From Streptomyces niveus (GTDB taxonomy: Bacteria; Actinomycetota; Actinomycetes; Streptomycetales; Streptomycetaceae), in contig NZ_MDCR01000010.1 in the NCBI RefSeq assembly GCF_001723055.1, forward strand, positions 1 to 56,625: a DNA stretch of 56,625 bases, given 5' to 3'. Positions 15,330 to 23,231 of this stretch are shown here, in pieces. Both the position numbers and the translations under genes were made by a program. Positions within the stretch are counted from its first letter, which is position 1; each line of letters begins with the position of its first letter. The notes beneath the pieces were generated by a model that made no database searches, was not told the origin of the DNA, and worked only from the letters and a program-made list of their open reading frames with translations.

Positions 15330-16226
15330 TCAGCGGCCCGGGGCCAGTACGCGTACGGCGCCCGGCACGCACTGCGCCGTCAGGGGCAGCGGGCCGAGCG
15401 GCTCGCCGTCGGCGTAGCCGGTGAGGCCGGGGGCGGCGAGGGTGATCTTCGAGGTGCGGTGGACGGTGACCACGGGGTGGCTCAGATGCGTGCCCCGGTA
15501 GACCCGCGGAAAGACCTTCAGCAGCGTGGCACGGCTGCACTCGCCGACGACGGTCACGTCGAACAGCCCGTCGTCCATGACGGCGTCCGCGCAGATCCGC
15601 ATGCCGCCTCCGTAGGAGGGTCCGTTGCCGACGGCGACCAGGGTCGCCTCGATCTCCCGCTCGGCGCCGTCGTCCAGGGTGACGCGGTACGGGACGGGCC
15701 TGAAGGCGGCCAGTTCGGCCACCATGGCCAGGTCGTACTTGAAGCGGCCGGTGGGCCAACGCATGCGGTTGCCGCGGTCGTTGACGCGTGAGTCGAAGCC
15801 GGAGGCGAGTACGGTCCCGAACCACCGGCTACCGACCCGGCCCAGGTCGAGTTTCCGGATCGTGTGGTTCTTGAGCGCGTCGGCGGCGATCCGGCCCGCC
15901 GCCGCGGGGTCGCGGACCGGCAGTCCGAGTGCCCGCCCGAAGTCGTTGCCGGTGCCGACGGCGACGACGCCCAGCGGGGTGTCCGTACCGGCCACGGCCC
16001 GCAGGGCGAGGGAGACCAGCCCGTCGCCGCCGACGGCTATCAGGGCGCCGGTGCCGGCCGCGACGGCCTCGCGTGCGCGCCGCAGCGCGTCGTCGGCGTC
16101 GGATCCGAGCACCGTACGGACGGAGTATCCGGCGTCCCTGAGGGCGCGGGCGGCAGGCTGCGCGGCACGCGCGCCCCTGCCGCGCCCGGCGGTGGGATTG
16201 ACGAACAGGCTGATCTCACTGGTCAC
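15330..16226 (-). CDS. Diacylglycerol kinase family lipid kinase
   Basis: This 298-aa cytoplasmic enzyme is of the DagK/YegS family and phosphorylates a lipid such as diacylglycerol with ATP. The N-terminus FVNPTAGRGRGARA and the nucleotide loop VGGDGLVSLALRAVAG are diagnostic, followed by VVAVGTGNDFGRALG and the C-terminal beta-sandwich with SYGGGMRICADAVMDDGLFDVTVV. The C-terminal GYADGEPLGPLP motif is also typical. It lies 48 bp downstream of tatC and 95 bp upstream of the helicase start and is likely in the same operon. Recycling of diacylglycerol released by lipoteichoic-acid-like or membrane-lipid turnover is the usual role. Confidence 0.93.
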   Translation of the reverse strand: MTSEISLFVNPTAGRGRGARAAQPAARALRDAGYSVRTVLGSDADDALRRAREAVAAGTGALIAVGGDGLVSLALRAVAGTDTPLGVVAVGTGNDFGRALGLPVRDPAAAGRIAADALKNHTIRKLDLGRVGSRWFGTVLASGFDSRVNDRGNRMRWPTGRFKYDLAMVAELAAFRPVPYRVTLDDGAEREIEATLVAVGNGPSYGGGMRICADAVMDDGLFDVTVVGECSRATLLKVFPRVYRGTHLSHPVVTVHRTSKITLAAPGLTGYADGEPLGPLPLTAQCVPGAVRVLAPGR

Positions 16227-16243
16227 AGGCCGGCCCGGATCAA

Positions 16244-16273
16244 GTCGGATCGGATCAGGTCGGATCGGATCAG
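16244..16273. repeat. tandem 15-bp repeat GTCGGATCGGATCAG
   Basis: Two perfect, adjacent copies of GTCGGATCGGATCAG followed by a partial third (GTCAG) fill most of the 48-bp gap between tatC and the lipid kinase gene, ending at the tatC stop. It resembles a slippage-prone spacer; copy number may vary between strains. Confidence 0.8.
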
Positions 16274-16274
16274 G

Positions 16275-17213
16275 TCAGGTGACGTCGTCGTAGCCGTTCA
16301 CCCGGGACGTACGGTTGCTGTCCGCCTGCTCCGGCAGAGCCGCCACCGCGGAGACCGGCTCGACCGTGTCGACACTCTCCGGCGTGTGGTCCAGATCGGA
16401 CGCCTCGTCGTCGTCCAGCTCGGCGTCGGGGTTGCCGCGCCGCCTGCGCCGGTCGTTGACGAGCGAGAAGCCGACCGCGCCGAAGTAGAGGATCACGATG
16501 GGGCCCGCGAGGGCGAGCATGCCCACGGGGTCGGTCGTGGGGGTGATCACCGCGCCGAAGACGAAGACGCCCATGACGACGCCGCGCCACCAGCCGGCCA
16601 TCCTGCGGCCGGTCACGATGCCGGTCATGTTGAGCATGACCAGGATGAGAGGCAGCTCGAAGGCGAGACCGAAGACCAGCACCATGCGCGTGGTGAAGTC
16701 GAGGACCTCGTCGAGCGAGAGGATGTTGGACGAGCCTTCCGGCGTGAGGCTGATGAGCACCTTCACGCTGATCGGGAGGATGATGTAGGCGAGGTAGGCA
16801 CCGGCCGTGAAGAGCGGCACGGCGCTCGCCACGAAGGCGTACGTGTACTTCTTCTCGTTCTTGTGCAGGCCGGGCGCGATGAACGCCCACAGCTGGTAGA
16901 GCCAGACCGGACTCGACACGATGATGCCGGCCGTGAGGCTGACCCGGATCGTCGTGGTGAACGGCGAGGTGAGGGTGTTGAACGAGACGACCGCGCAGTT
17001 TCCGCCGTCGCTCTCCTGGAGCCCGTTCTCGCACTTGGGCACGGACTCGGAGAGGAACGACATGATCTGCTCGCTGTAGAACACGGCGACGATCGTCACC
17101 ACGACGATCGCGAGCAGCCCTTTCGACAGCCGGTTGCGCAGCTCACGAAGGTGCTCCACGAGCGGCATGCGCCCCTCGGGATCCTTTTCCTCTGTGCGGG
17201 CAGACTTGGGCAA
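16275..17213 (-). CDS. tatC: Sec-independent protein translocase TatC
   Basis: This 312-aa TatC is the twin-arginine-signal receptor and core channel component in the cytoplasmic membrane. Near the N-terminus MPLVEHLRELRNRLSKG carries the conserved HLxELRxRL motif. Six hydrophobic helices follow, with FxTxPVWLYQLWAFIAPGLHKNEKKY and VFGLAFELPLILVMLN. The charged C-terminal tail of about 55 residues (Asp/Glu-rich) is usual in Streptomyces. The start is a TTG at 17213, supported by an AGGA site 6 bases upstream; the first ATG (17168) lies inside the conserved motif. tatA is 69 bp upstream. TatB is not encoded here. Confidence 0.97.
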   Translation of the reverse strand: MPKSARTEEKDPEGRMPLVEHLRELRNRLSKGLLAIVVVTIVAVFYSEQIMSFLSESVPKCENGLQESDGGNCAVVSFNTLTSPFTTTIRVSLTAGIIVSSPVWLYQLWAFIAPGLHKNEKKYTYAFVASAVPLFTAGAYLAYIILPISVKVLISLTPEGSSNILSLDEVLDFTTRMVLVFGLAFELPLILVMLNMTGIVTGRRMAGWWRGVVMGVFVFGAVITPTTDPVGMLALAGPIVILYFGAVGFSLVNDRRRRRGNPDAELDDDEASDLDHTPESVDTVEPVSAVAALPEQADSNRTSRVNGYDDVT

Positions 17214-17282
17214 CCCACGTCCTCATCTCGTGCGGCAGGCCGTCACCGTGCCCGGTGCGTGCATCGGCCCAGGGGGATCGGG

Positions 17283-17576
17283 TCAGCGCTTGGTCGAGTC
17301 GGTCGGCTCGGCGACGGGGCGCGAGCTGGTGACATCGCCGGGCGCCGCCTGGATGGTCCGGGGGGCGGGCTGGTCCGCGTCGGCGGAGGCGGTCGGCGGG
17401 TCCGTCGGAGCCGTGCCGCTCTTGTTCTCGTCGGACTTCATCGCCTTGGCCTCGCTCTTGAGGATGCGCGCCGACTTGCCGAGCGAACGGGCCATGTCGG
17501 GGAGCTTCTTGGCGCCGAAGAGCAGGATGATGACGACGAGAATAAGGATGATCTCGGTGGGGCCGAGCCTACCCAT
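17283..17576 (-). CDS. tatA: Sec-independent protein translocase TatA
   Basis: This 97-aa TatA has a short N-terminal membrane helix ([31 protein letters not shown]) with the hallmark Phe-Gly hinge. An amphipathic helix and a disordered Pro/Thr/Ser-rich tail of about 45 residues follow. It polymerises to form the Tat translocation pore or membrane-thinning assembly with TatC, encoded immediately downstream. An AAGGTAA-type site precedes the ATG at 17576, and a 204-bp gap upstream probably contains its promoter. Mycobacteria show the same tatA-tatC-helY order below pafBC. Confidence 0.96.
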   Translation of the reverse strand: MGRLGPTEIILILVVIILLFGAKKLPDMARSLGKSARILKSEAKAMKSDENKSGTAPTDPPTASADADQPAPRTIQAAPGDVTSSRPVAEPTDSTKR

Positions 17577-17780
17577 AGCATTACCTTCTTCACCGAGGCG
17601 ACAGAGTCTGGTACGGCAGTCGGACTCGTGTCCGACCGTCGCGCTGGCAGCGATCGTAACCCGCAGGGGTAAACGCAGGGCAATGCCTGTGCGTACTCCC
17701 CACGACGGCCCGCGCCACCAGTCCGAGACCGCTTCGTCACCCTACCGCCCGAACTGGTGATGGAGGGAGGGTGCATTCAT

Positions 17781-17978
17781 TTATCGGATGGCATCGCCGG
17801 TCTTCGCGAGATGGGTGGCGGCCAGCTCCAGCTCCTCCGCCGCCCGGTTGATCCGCCCCATCGTGGCGGCGACCTGATGCCCGAGGCGCTGGGCCTCGAC
17901 GAACACACGGATCGCGAGGACGCCGAGAACGACGATCCCGCAGAACCCGAGTGCGATGGCGAGCATGGGCCAGAACAT
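17781..17978 (-). CDS. small membrane protein, unknown function
   Basis: This 65-aa protein has one N-terminal membrane helix (MLAIALGFCGIVVLGVLAIRVFV) and a cytoplasmic amphipathic helix (QRLGHQVAATMGRINRAAEELELAATHLA) with heptad spacing, suggesting a coiled-coil. It is 17 bp downstream of the zinc-ribbon gene and upstream of tatA. I do not recognise a named family. Confidence 0.75.
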   Translation of the reverse strand: MFWPMLAIALGFCGIVVLGVLAIRVFVEAQRLGHQVAATMGRINRAAEELELAATHLAKTGDAIR

Positions 17979-17995
17979 CCGAGGAGCCTTCTCTG

Positions 17996-18256
17996 CTAGT
18001 GGGTCGAATGCAGGCGCAGTGTCCGTACGCCGCCGCCCGTGAGCAGCTCGACGATGCGTTCACCCGCGGGTTTGCGCACCACCGTCTCGCACTCGGGGCA
18101 GGTGAACGAGTAGAAGGTCGTACGGCGGCTGGCGCCGATCGCGAGCCGTAGCGCGCCGGCCGAGAGCTCGAAGCGGGCCCGGCACTCGGGACAGGCGGCC
18201 TGGAAGAGGACGGGCACCATGGACGCCGACGTCGAGAAACCACTCATGATGGACAT
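17996..18256 (-). CDS. small two-CxxC zinc-ribbon-like protein
   Basis: This protein of about 86 aa has two CxxC pairs, CPECRARFELSAGALRLAIGAS and CPECETVVRKPAGERIVELL, which together look like a zinc ribbon. The ATG at 18256 has AGGGGA-type purines upstream; ATG 18247 is also possible. It is encoded between pafC and a small membrane protein and is spaced 14 and 17 bp from them, so it is probably part of the pafBC-tat transcript. Function unknown; nucleic-acid binding or protein contact is possible. Confidence 0.8.
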   Translation of the reverse strand: MSIMSGFSTSASMVPVLFQAACPECRARFELSAGALRLAIGASRRTTFYSFTCPECETVVRKPAGERIVELLTGGGVRTLRLHSTH

Positions 18257-18270
18257 ATCCCCCAAATCCC

Positions 18271-19242
18271 CTAGTGCTGCCGCTGCGCGTCGTCGGAGTC
18301 GTACGCCGCCAGCGCCTCCCGCGCCGCCCGCCGCGCGTTCTCCGCCAGATCCCGCGGGGCGGTGATCCGCCCGTCCCTGCCCAGCCGCAGCGCGAGCCGT
18401 CGCAGCGAGGCGGGCGCCGGCGTACGGAGTGTGATCCGCAGCCCGCCGTCGGGCAGCTCCTCCGCACTGTCGTGCGGGTAGTACTCGGCGACCCAGCGCC
18501 CGCCGGGACCCACCTCGACCACCACCTCCGGATCATCGGCCGACGGCTGCACCAGCCCCGCCGACAGATCCCGCAGCTCCAGCTCCGGCGGCGCGGCCGG
18601 TGCGTCGAGCAGCTTGATCTCCGCGACCCGGTCCAGCCGGAACGTACGCCGTGCCTCCGACAGCCGGCACCAGGCCTCCATGTACGTGTGGCCCACCGCG
18701 AACAGCCTGATCGGATCGACCTCGCGCTCCGTCAGCTCGTCCCGCGCCGGAGAGTAGTAGCGCAGCCACAGCCGCCGCCGCTCGGAGATCGCGCGGTCCA
18801 CATCGGCGAACACACCCCCTTCCGACTCGAAGGTCACCGAGAGCCGGGAACTGGCGCCCGCCGCCTCCCCGGCCGCGGCCTCCAGCTTCGCCGTCGCCCG
18901 CAGCAGCGCCTGCCGGTCGCTCTCGCGCAGCCCCGGCAGTGTCGCGACGGCGCGCGCGGCCACCAGCAGGGCGGTGGCCTCGTCGGCGGCCAGCCGCAAG
19001 GGCTCGGCGACGTCGTCCGGGTTGTGCCACCAGATGCGGTCACCGTCGGTGTCGATGTCGAGAAGGTCCCCGCCGCGGAAACTCGTCCCGCACATGGGCA
19101 GGACGTCGAGGTCGGAGATCAACTCGTCCTCGGTGATACCGAAGGCGCGGGCGACATCACTCACGTGCGCGCCCGGACGCTCACGCAGGTACGTCACCAG
19201 CGAGAGCATCCGCCGTGTCTGGTCGATGGCGTTGACTGCCAT
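18271..19242 (-). CDS. pafC: WYL-domain transcriptional regulator PafC
   Basis: This 323-aa regulator has an N-terminal winged helix-turn-helix (MLSLVTYLRERPGAHVSDVARAFGITEDELISDLDVLPMCG) and a WYL domain around residues 145-230 (ISERRRLWLRYYSPARDELTEREVDPIRLFAVGHTYMEAWCR), then a WCX-type extension. It follows pafB by 18 bp. In mycobacteria PafB and PafC act together as an activator of the DNA-damage response rather than of pupylation itself. The conserved location beside pafA is the basis for the name; a similar role in Streptomyces is inferred. Confidence 0.94.
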   Translation of the reverse strand: MAVNAIDQTRRMLSLVTYLRERPGAHVSDVARAFGITEDELISDLDVLPMCGTSFRGGDLLDIDTDGDRIWWHNPDDVAEPLRLAADEATALLVAARAVATLPGLRESDRQALLRATAKLEAAAGEAAGASSRLSVTFESEGGVFADVDRAISERRRLWLRYYSPARDELTEREVDPIRLFAVGHTYMEAWCRLSEARRTFRLDRVAEIKLLDAPAAPPELELRDLSAGLVQPSADDPEVVVEVGPGGRWVAEYYPHDSAEELPDGGLRITLRTPAPASLRRLALRLGRDGRITAPRDLAENARRAAREALAAYDSDDAQRQH

Positions 19243-19260
19243 GGTCTGTACGCGTTCCCC

Positions 19261-20217
19261 TCAGGCCCTGGCCACGGCGCGCAGCCGGTCCACGACATCG
19301 GCCCGCAGATCCGCGGGCTCCAGCACGACCACGTCGGGGCCGAACTCCACCAGCCAGGCGTCCAGGCCATGACCGTACGGAATCTCCAACTCGTCCCACC
19401 CGTCGCCGAGTTCCCGGGACGACACCGCGCGGGCACGCAGCGGGTAGCCGCAGTCGGAGCGCAGCCGGATCAGGGCCGAGCGCGTCGCCGTCTCACCGGC
19501 CCAGGTCTCCACCGTCTCGCGCACGGTCACCACATCGGGTACGGGCGCGGTGAACGCCCCCGACCTGGACCGGACCCGCCCGCTGATCCGCGAGAGCCGG
19601 AACACCCGCTCGGCGCGGCGCTCCCGGTCCCAGCCGGCCAGATACCAGTGGCCGCGCCAGCACTCCAGCGTCCACGGCTCAACCTGGCGCTGCTCCGGCT
19701 TGGCGGCGTTGGCCTTGCGGTAGTCGAAGACGACGGGCCTGCGGTCACGGCAGGCGAGCATCAGCGGCTCGAACGCGGCCTCGTGGACGGGGATGCGGGG
19801 CTCCAGGGCGCTGTGGTGCGCCTCGTACGAGTCCTCCGCCTCCGGCATGCCCGCGGCCCGCAGCTTCTGCAGCGCCCCGCTGGCGGCGCCCGCCAGACGC
19901 GCCTGCTGCCAGACCTTGGCGGCGAGCCCGAGCGCGGCGGCCTCCTCGGCGTCCAGGGTGATGGCGGGGAGCCGGTTGCTGTCCCGGCGGGCCAGATAGC
20001 CGGTCTCGCCGTCCAGGTTCTCCACCGTCTCGATGACCAGGCCGAGTTCGCGCAGATCGTCCTTGTCGCGCTCGAACATCCGGTTGAAGGAGTCGTCGGA
20101 GCCGGCTTCCAGATATGCCTCGATGGACTCGCGCAACTCGCGCTTGCTGAGCGGGCGCCGGGTGCCGAGCAGGCACAGCGCGAGATTCATCAACCGCTCG
20201 GCCTTGGCAATCGCCAT
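19261..20217 (-). CDS. pafB: WYL-domain transcriptional regulator PafB
   Basis: This 318-aa paralogue of the adjoining PafC starts MAIAKAERLMNLALCLLGTRRPLSKRELRESI, a winged-helix DNA-binding domain. A WYL domain at about 145-220 includes DRRPVVFDYRKANAAKPEQRQVEPWTLECWRGHWYLAGWDRERRAERVFRLSRI. The ATG at 20217 has a GAGGTG site. The heterodimer with PafC is expected to bind promoters of DNA-repair genes in response to single-stranded DNA, from mycobacterial work. The upstream boundary is the hairpin at 20292-20325, so pafBC probably has its own promoter in 20218-20290. Confidence 0.94.
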   Translation of the reverse strand: MAIAKAERLMNLALCLLGTRRPLSKRELRESIEAYLEAGSDDSFNRMFERDKDDLRELGLVIETVENLDGETGYLARRDSNRLPAITLDAEEAAALGLAAKVWQQARLAGAASGALQKLRAAGMPEAEDSYEAHHSALEPRIPVHEAAFEPLMLACRDRRPVVFDYRKANAAKPEQRQVEPWTLECWRGHWYLAGWDRERRAERVFRLSRISGRVRSRSGAFTAPVPDVVTVRETVETWAGETATRSALIRLRSDCGYPLRARAVSSRELGDGWDELEIPYGHGLDAWLVEFGPDVVVLEPADLRADVVDRLRAVARA

Positions 20218-20291
20218 CGACGCCCCACACCTCATTTGATAGTGCCGCATCCGGGAGTCGACCGTACCGCCCGGGAGTACCGAGGTGAAAG

Positions 20292-20325
20292 CCGAGGGCC
20301 CACGCCGGACAGCATGGGCCCTCGG
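20292..20325. terminator. terminator after the FKBP genes
   Basis: CCGAGGGCCCA (20292-20302), a 12-nt loop and TGGGCCCTCGG (20315-20325) form a perfect 11-bp stem just beyond the stop of the small FKBP gene on the minus strand. Confidence 0.8.
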
Positions 20326-20357
20326 TGTGTCCGTAAGTGATCGGACAAGGTCGTCGA

Positions 20358-20732
20358 TCAGACGGAGACCAGGTCGCAGACGAAGATCAGCGTCTCGCCG
20401 GGGGCGATGGCGCCGCCACCCGCGCCGCGGTCGCCGTAGGCGAGGTGCGAGGGAATCGTCAGCTGACGACGGCCGCCGACCTTCATGCCCTGGACACCCT
20501 GGTCCCAGCCGGAGATGACCTTTCCGGCACCGAGCTGGAACGACAGCGGCGCGCCGCGGTTCCAGGAGGCGTCGAACTCCTCACCGGTGGAGAAGGCCAC
20601 GCCCACGTAGTGGACGGAGACGGTGTCGCCCGCCTTGGCGACGGCACCCTCGCCCTCCCAGATGTCCTTGATCTCCAGGTCGGCCGGCGGCTCGCCACCC
20701 GGGAAGTCGATCTCGGGCTTCTCGATGCTCAC
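20358..20732 (-). CDS. FKBP-type peptidyl-prolyl cis-trans isomerase
   Basis: This 124-aa single-domain FKBP catalyses proline isomerisation during protein folding. It has no signal peptide. The active-site pattern is complete: VSVHYVGVAFSTGEEFDASW, GKVISGWDQGVQGMKVGGRRQLTIPSHLAYG and the terminal LIFVCDLVSV. It follows the larger FKBP lipoprotein gene by 43 bp and probably shares its transcript, giving one cytoplasmic and one cell-surface isomerase. A strong hairpin follows. Confidence 0.96.
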   Translation of the reverse strand: MSIEKPEIDFPGGEPPADLEIKDIWEGEGAVAKAGDTVSVHYVGVAFSTGEEFDASWNRGAPLSFQLGAGKVISGWDQGVQGMKVGGRRQLTIPSHLAYGDRGAGGGAIAPGETLIFVCDLVSV

Positions 20733-20775
20733 TGAACTGCTCCTCTAAATGATGAACGGGGCAACCGGGACAGTC

Positions 20776-21717
20776 TTACACCTTCGCCAGGATGTCCACG
20801 GCGAACACCAGAGTGGAGTTCTTGGGGATGCCCTGCTGCTCCTTGTCACCGAACGCGTCGGCCGGCGGGATCACGACCAGCACACGGCTGCCGACCTTCT
20901 TGCCCACGACGCCGTCCTTCAGACCCTTGAGGGTCAGCTGCGGCAGCGGGAACGTGACGGTCTTGCCGTTCTTGTACGTGCTGTCGAAGGTTTTGGCGTC
21001 CTTCCACAGCAGCGCCTCGTAGTTCAGCACCACGGTGTCGGTGGCCTTGACGGCCTCGCCCTTGCTCTCCAGCACGTAGTTGGAGACGAGCTTCGTCGGC
21101 GGGTCCGTCTTCGGGATGGTGACCTTGGGGGCCTTGCCGTCGGTGTTGACCCCGACCTTGGGCAGGTCGGCGTTGTCCTGCGCGACCTCGGTGCCCTTGG
21201 CGGTGGTCGGGACCTGGGTCGCCTTCAGGATGTCCACGACGAAGACGAGGGTGGCGTTGGGCTTGATGTCGCCCTGGCCCTGCGCGCCGTAACCGAGGTC
21301 CGGCGGAATGACCAGCTCGACGCGGCTGCCGACCTTCTGGCCCTCCAGGCCCTTGTCCCAGCCCTGGATGACCATGCCGGCGCCGAGCGTCAGGTCGAAG
21401 GGGGCCTTGCGGTCGAAGCTGTTGTCGAAGGGCTTGGTCGAGTCCCACGACTGGCCCAGGTAGTTGACCTGGATCGCGTCGCCCTTCTTGAGCTTCGCGC
21501 CGTCGCCCTCGCTGACGACGTCTGTCTGCAACTCCTTAGGCGGATTCCCCTCACCCTTCGCGAGAGTCGGCTTCTCACCGAACTTGGCACCCGCTGTGAT
21601 CTCGGGAAACCCGTTCTTGGACGAGGTGGAGTCGGAGTCGGAGCCTCCGTCGTCACCGCACGCCGCCACGGACAGCAGCAGTAGGGGGATGACGACGAGG
21701 CCGGCAAGTCGGCGCAC
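20776..21717 (-). CDS. FKBP-type isomerase lipoprotein with two FKBP domains
   Basis: This 313-aa exported lipoprotein starts at GTG 21717 behind a GAGGAA site. The signal peptide VRRLAGLVVIPLLLLSVAAC has its lipobox Cys at 20. A Ser/Asp-rich linker leads to two FKBP domains in tandem. The first has IQVNYLGQSWDSTKPFDNSF and GWDKGLEGQKVGSRVELVIPPDLGYG. The second, more divergent, has VVLNYEALLWKDAKTFDSTY and LKDGVVGKKVGSRVLVVIPPADAFG. It should assist folding of secreted proteins at the membrane surface. Domain duplication within one chain is visible. Confidence 0.95.
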   Translation of the reverse strand: MRRLAGLVVIPLLLLSVAACGDDGGSDSDSTSSKNGFPEITAGAKFGEKPTLAKGEGNPPKELQTDVVSEGDGAKLKKGDAIQVNYLGQSWDSTKPFDNSFDRKAPFDLTLGAGMVIQGWDKGLEGQKVGSRVELVIPPDLGYGAQGQGDIKPNATLVFVVDILKATQVPTTAKGTEVAQDNADLPKVGVNTDGKAPKVTIPKTDPPTKLVSNYVLESKGEAVKATDTVVLNYEALLWKDAKTFDSTYKNGKTVTFPLPQLTLKGLKDGVVGKKVGSRVLVVIPPADAFGDKEQQGIPKNSTLVFAVDILAKV

Positions 21718-21775
21718 GAATTCCTCAGATCTCAGACGGAAGATTTTGGGTCCTCGACACTCTAGGGCGTGGCAA

Positions 21776-21804
21776 GGGCCCCGCACGAGGAACGTACGGG
21801 GCCC
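21776..21804. terminator. terminator of pafA
   Basis: GGGCCCCG (21776-21783), a 13-nt loop, CGGGGCCC (21797-21804). It lies 54 bp past the pafA stop on the minus strand and upstream of the FKBP lipoprotein gene. Confidence 0.7.
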
Positions 21805-21857
21805 GAGTCGTGTTCCGGGACGACGGGTGCCGCCCTTCGACCGTTACCGACCGGCGA

Positions 21858-23219
21858 TTACATACCGGCGATCAGTTTTTCGACCCGGTCGTCCACCGAA
21901 CGGAACGGGTCCTTGCACAGCACGGTGCGCTGCGCCTGGTCGTTGAGCTTGAGATGGACCCAGTCGACGGTGAAATCCCGTCGCTGCTCCTGCGCGCGGC
22001 GGATGAAATCGCCACGCAGCCGGGCCCTGGTGGTCTGCGGGGGCACCGACTTGCCCTCGAAGATCTTCATGTCGTTGCAGATCCGGGCCGCCTGGCCGCG
22101 CTTCTCCAGGAGGTAGTAGAGCCCGCGTCGGCGGTGGATGTCGTGGTAGGCGAGGTCTATCTGGGCGACCCGGGGGTGGGACATGGTCATGTTGTGCTTG
22201 GCCCGGTACCGCTCGATGAGCTTGTACTTCATGACCCAGTCGATCTCGGTGTCGATACGGTCCAGGTCCTCCGCCTCGATCGCGTCGAGCGTACGGCCCC
22301 AGAGCTCCAGGACCTGCTCCACGGTGCCGGTGCGGATGCCCCGGCGGTCCACGAAGTCCACGGCCTTCTCGTAGTACTCCCGCTGGACCTCGATGGCGGA
22401 CGCCTCGCGCCCGCTGGCCAGACGCACCTTGCGCTGACCGGTGATGTCGTGGCTGACCTCGCGGATGGCCCGGATCGGGTTCTCCAGGGTGAGGTCACGC
22501 ATGACCGTGCCCGCCTCGATCATGCGCAGCACGAGATCCGTGGCACCGACCTTGAGGAGCATCGTCGTCTCGGACATGTTCGAGTCGCCGACGATGACAT
22601 GCAGCCGGCGGTAGCGCTCCGCGTCGGCGTGCGGCTCGTCACGGGTGTTGATGATCGGACGCGAACGGGTGGTGGCGGAGCTGACACCCTCCCAGATGTG
22701 CTCGGCGCGCTGGCTGACGCAGTAGACCGCGCCACGCGGAGTCTGCAGCACCTTGCCGGCGCCGCACAGCAGCTGCCGGGTGACGAGGAACGGGATGAGG
22801 ATGTCCGCGAGCCGGGAGAATTCCCCGTGGCGGGCGACGAGATAATTCTCGTGGCAGCCGTAGGAGTTCCCCGCCGAATCGGTGTTGTTCTTGAACAGAT
22901 AGACGTCGCCCGCGATTCCCTCCTCGTGCAGGCGGCGTTCGGCGTCGACGAGCAGGCCTTCGAGAATGCGCTCGCCCGCCTTGTCGTGCGTGACCAGCTC
23001 GGTCACGTTGTCGCATTCGGGTGTCGCGTATTCCGGATGCGATCCCACGTCGAGGTAGAGGCGGGCGCCGTTCCGCAGGAAGACGTTGCTGCTGCGGCCC
23101 CATGACACAACACGGCGGAAGAGGTAGCGCGCCACTTCGTCAGGTGACAGCCGGCGCTGTCCCCTGAAGGTGCACGTGACGCCGTACTCGTTCTCCAGCC
23201 CGAAAATGCGGCGGTCCAT
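21858..23219 (-). CDS. pafA: Pup-protein ligase PafA
   Basis: This 453-aa carboxylate-amine ligase attaches the C-terminal Glu of Pup to lysines of target proteins. The N-terminus [23 protein letters not shown] has the Mg/ATP-binding Glu9, and the catalytic base Asp57 is in [34 protein letters not shown] and [25 protein letters not shown] segments complete the glutamine-synthetase-like fold. The start at 23219 lacks a ribosome site, and a TAATGT hexamer ends 6 nt before the ATG, so a leaderless message is plausible. An MFS gene ends 9 bp upstream. Confidence 0.97.
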   Translation of the reverse strand: MDRRIFGLENEYGVTCTFRGQRRLSPDEVARYLFRRVVSWGRSSNVFLRNGARLYLDVGSHPEYATPECDNVTELVTHDKAGERILEGLLVDAERRLHEEGIAGDVYLFKNNTDSAGNSYGCHENYLVARHGEFSRLADILIPFLVTRQLLCGAGKVLQTPRGAVYCVSQRAEHIWEGVSSATTRSRPIINTRDEPHADAERYRRLHVIVGDSNMSETTMLLKVGATDLVLRMIEAGTVMRDLTLENPIRAIREVSHDITGQRKVRLASGREASAIEVQREYYEKAVDFVDRRGIRTGTVEQVLELWGRTLDAIEAEDLDRIDTEIDWVMKYKLIERYRAKHNMTMSHPRVAQIDLAYHDIHRRRGLYYLLEKRGQAARICNDMKIFEGKSVPPQTTRARLRGDFIRRAQEQRRDFTVDWVHLKLNDQAQRTVLCKDPFRSVDDRVEKLIAGM

Positions 23220-23225
23220 GTCTGA

Positions 23226-23231
23226 ACATTA
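23226..23231 (-). promoter_or_regulatory. possible -10 box of a leaderless pafA transcript
   Basis: On the minus strand TAATGT is followed by six bases and then the pafA ATG. The first three bases are the stop codon of the upstream MFS gene. The spacing equals that seen for the leaderless ADP-ribosylglycohydrolase gene. A convincing -35 is missing. Confidence 0.4.
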
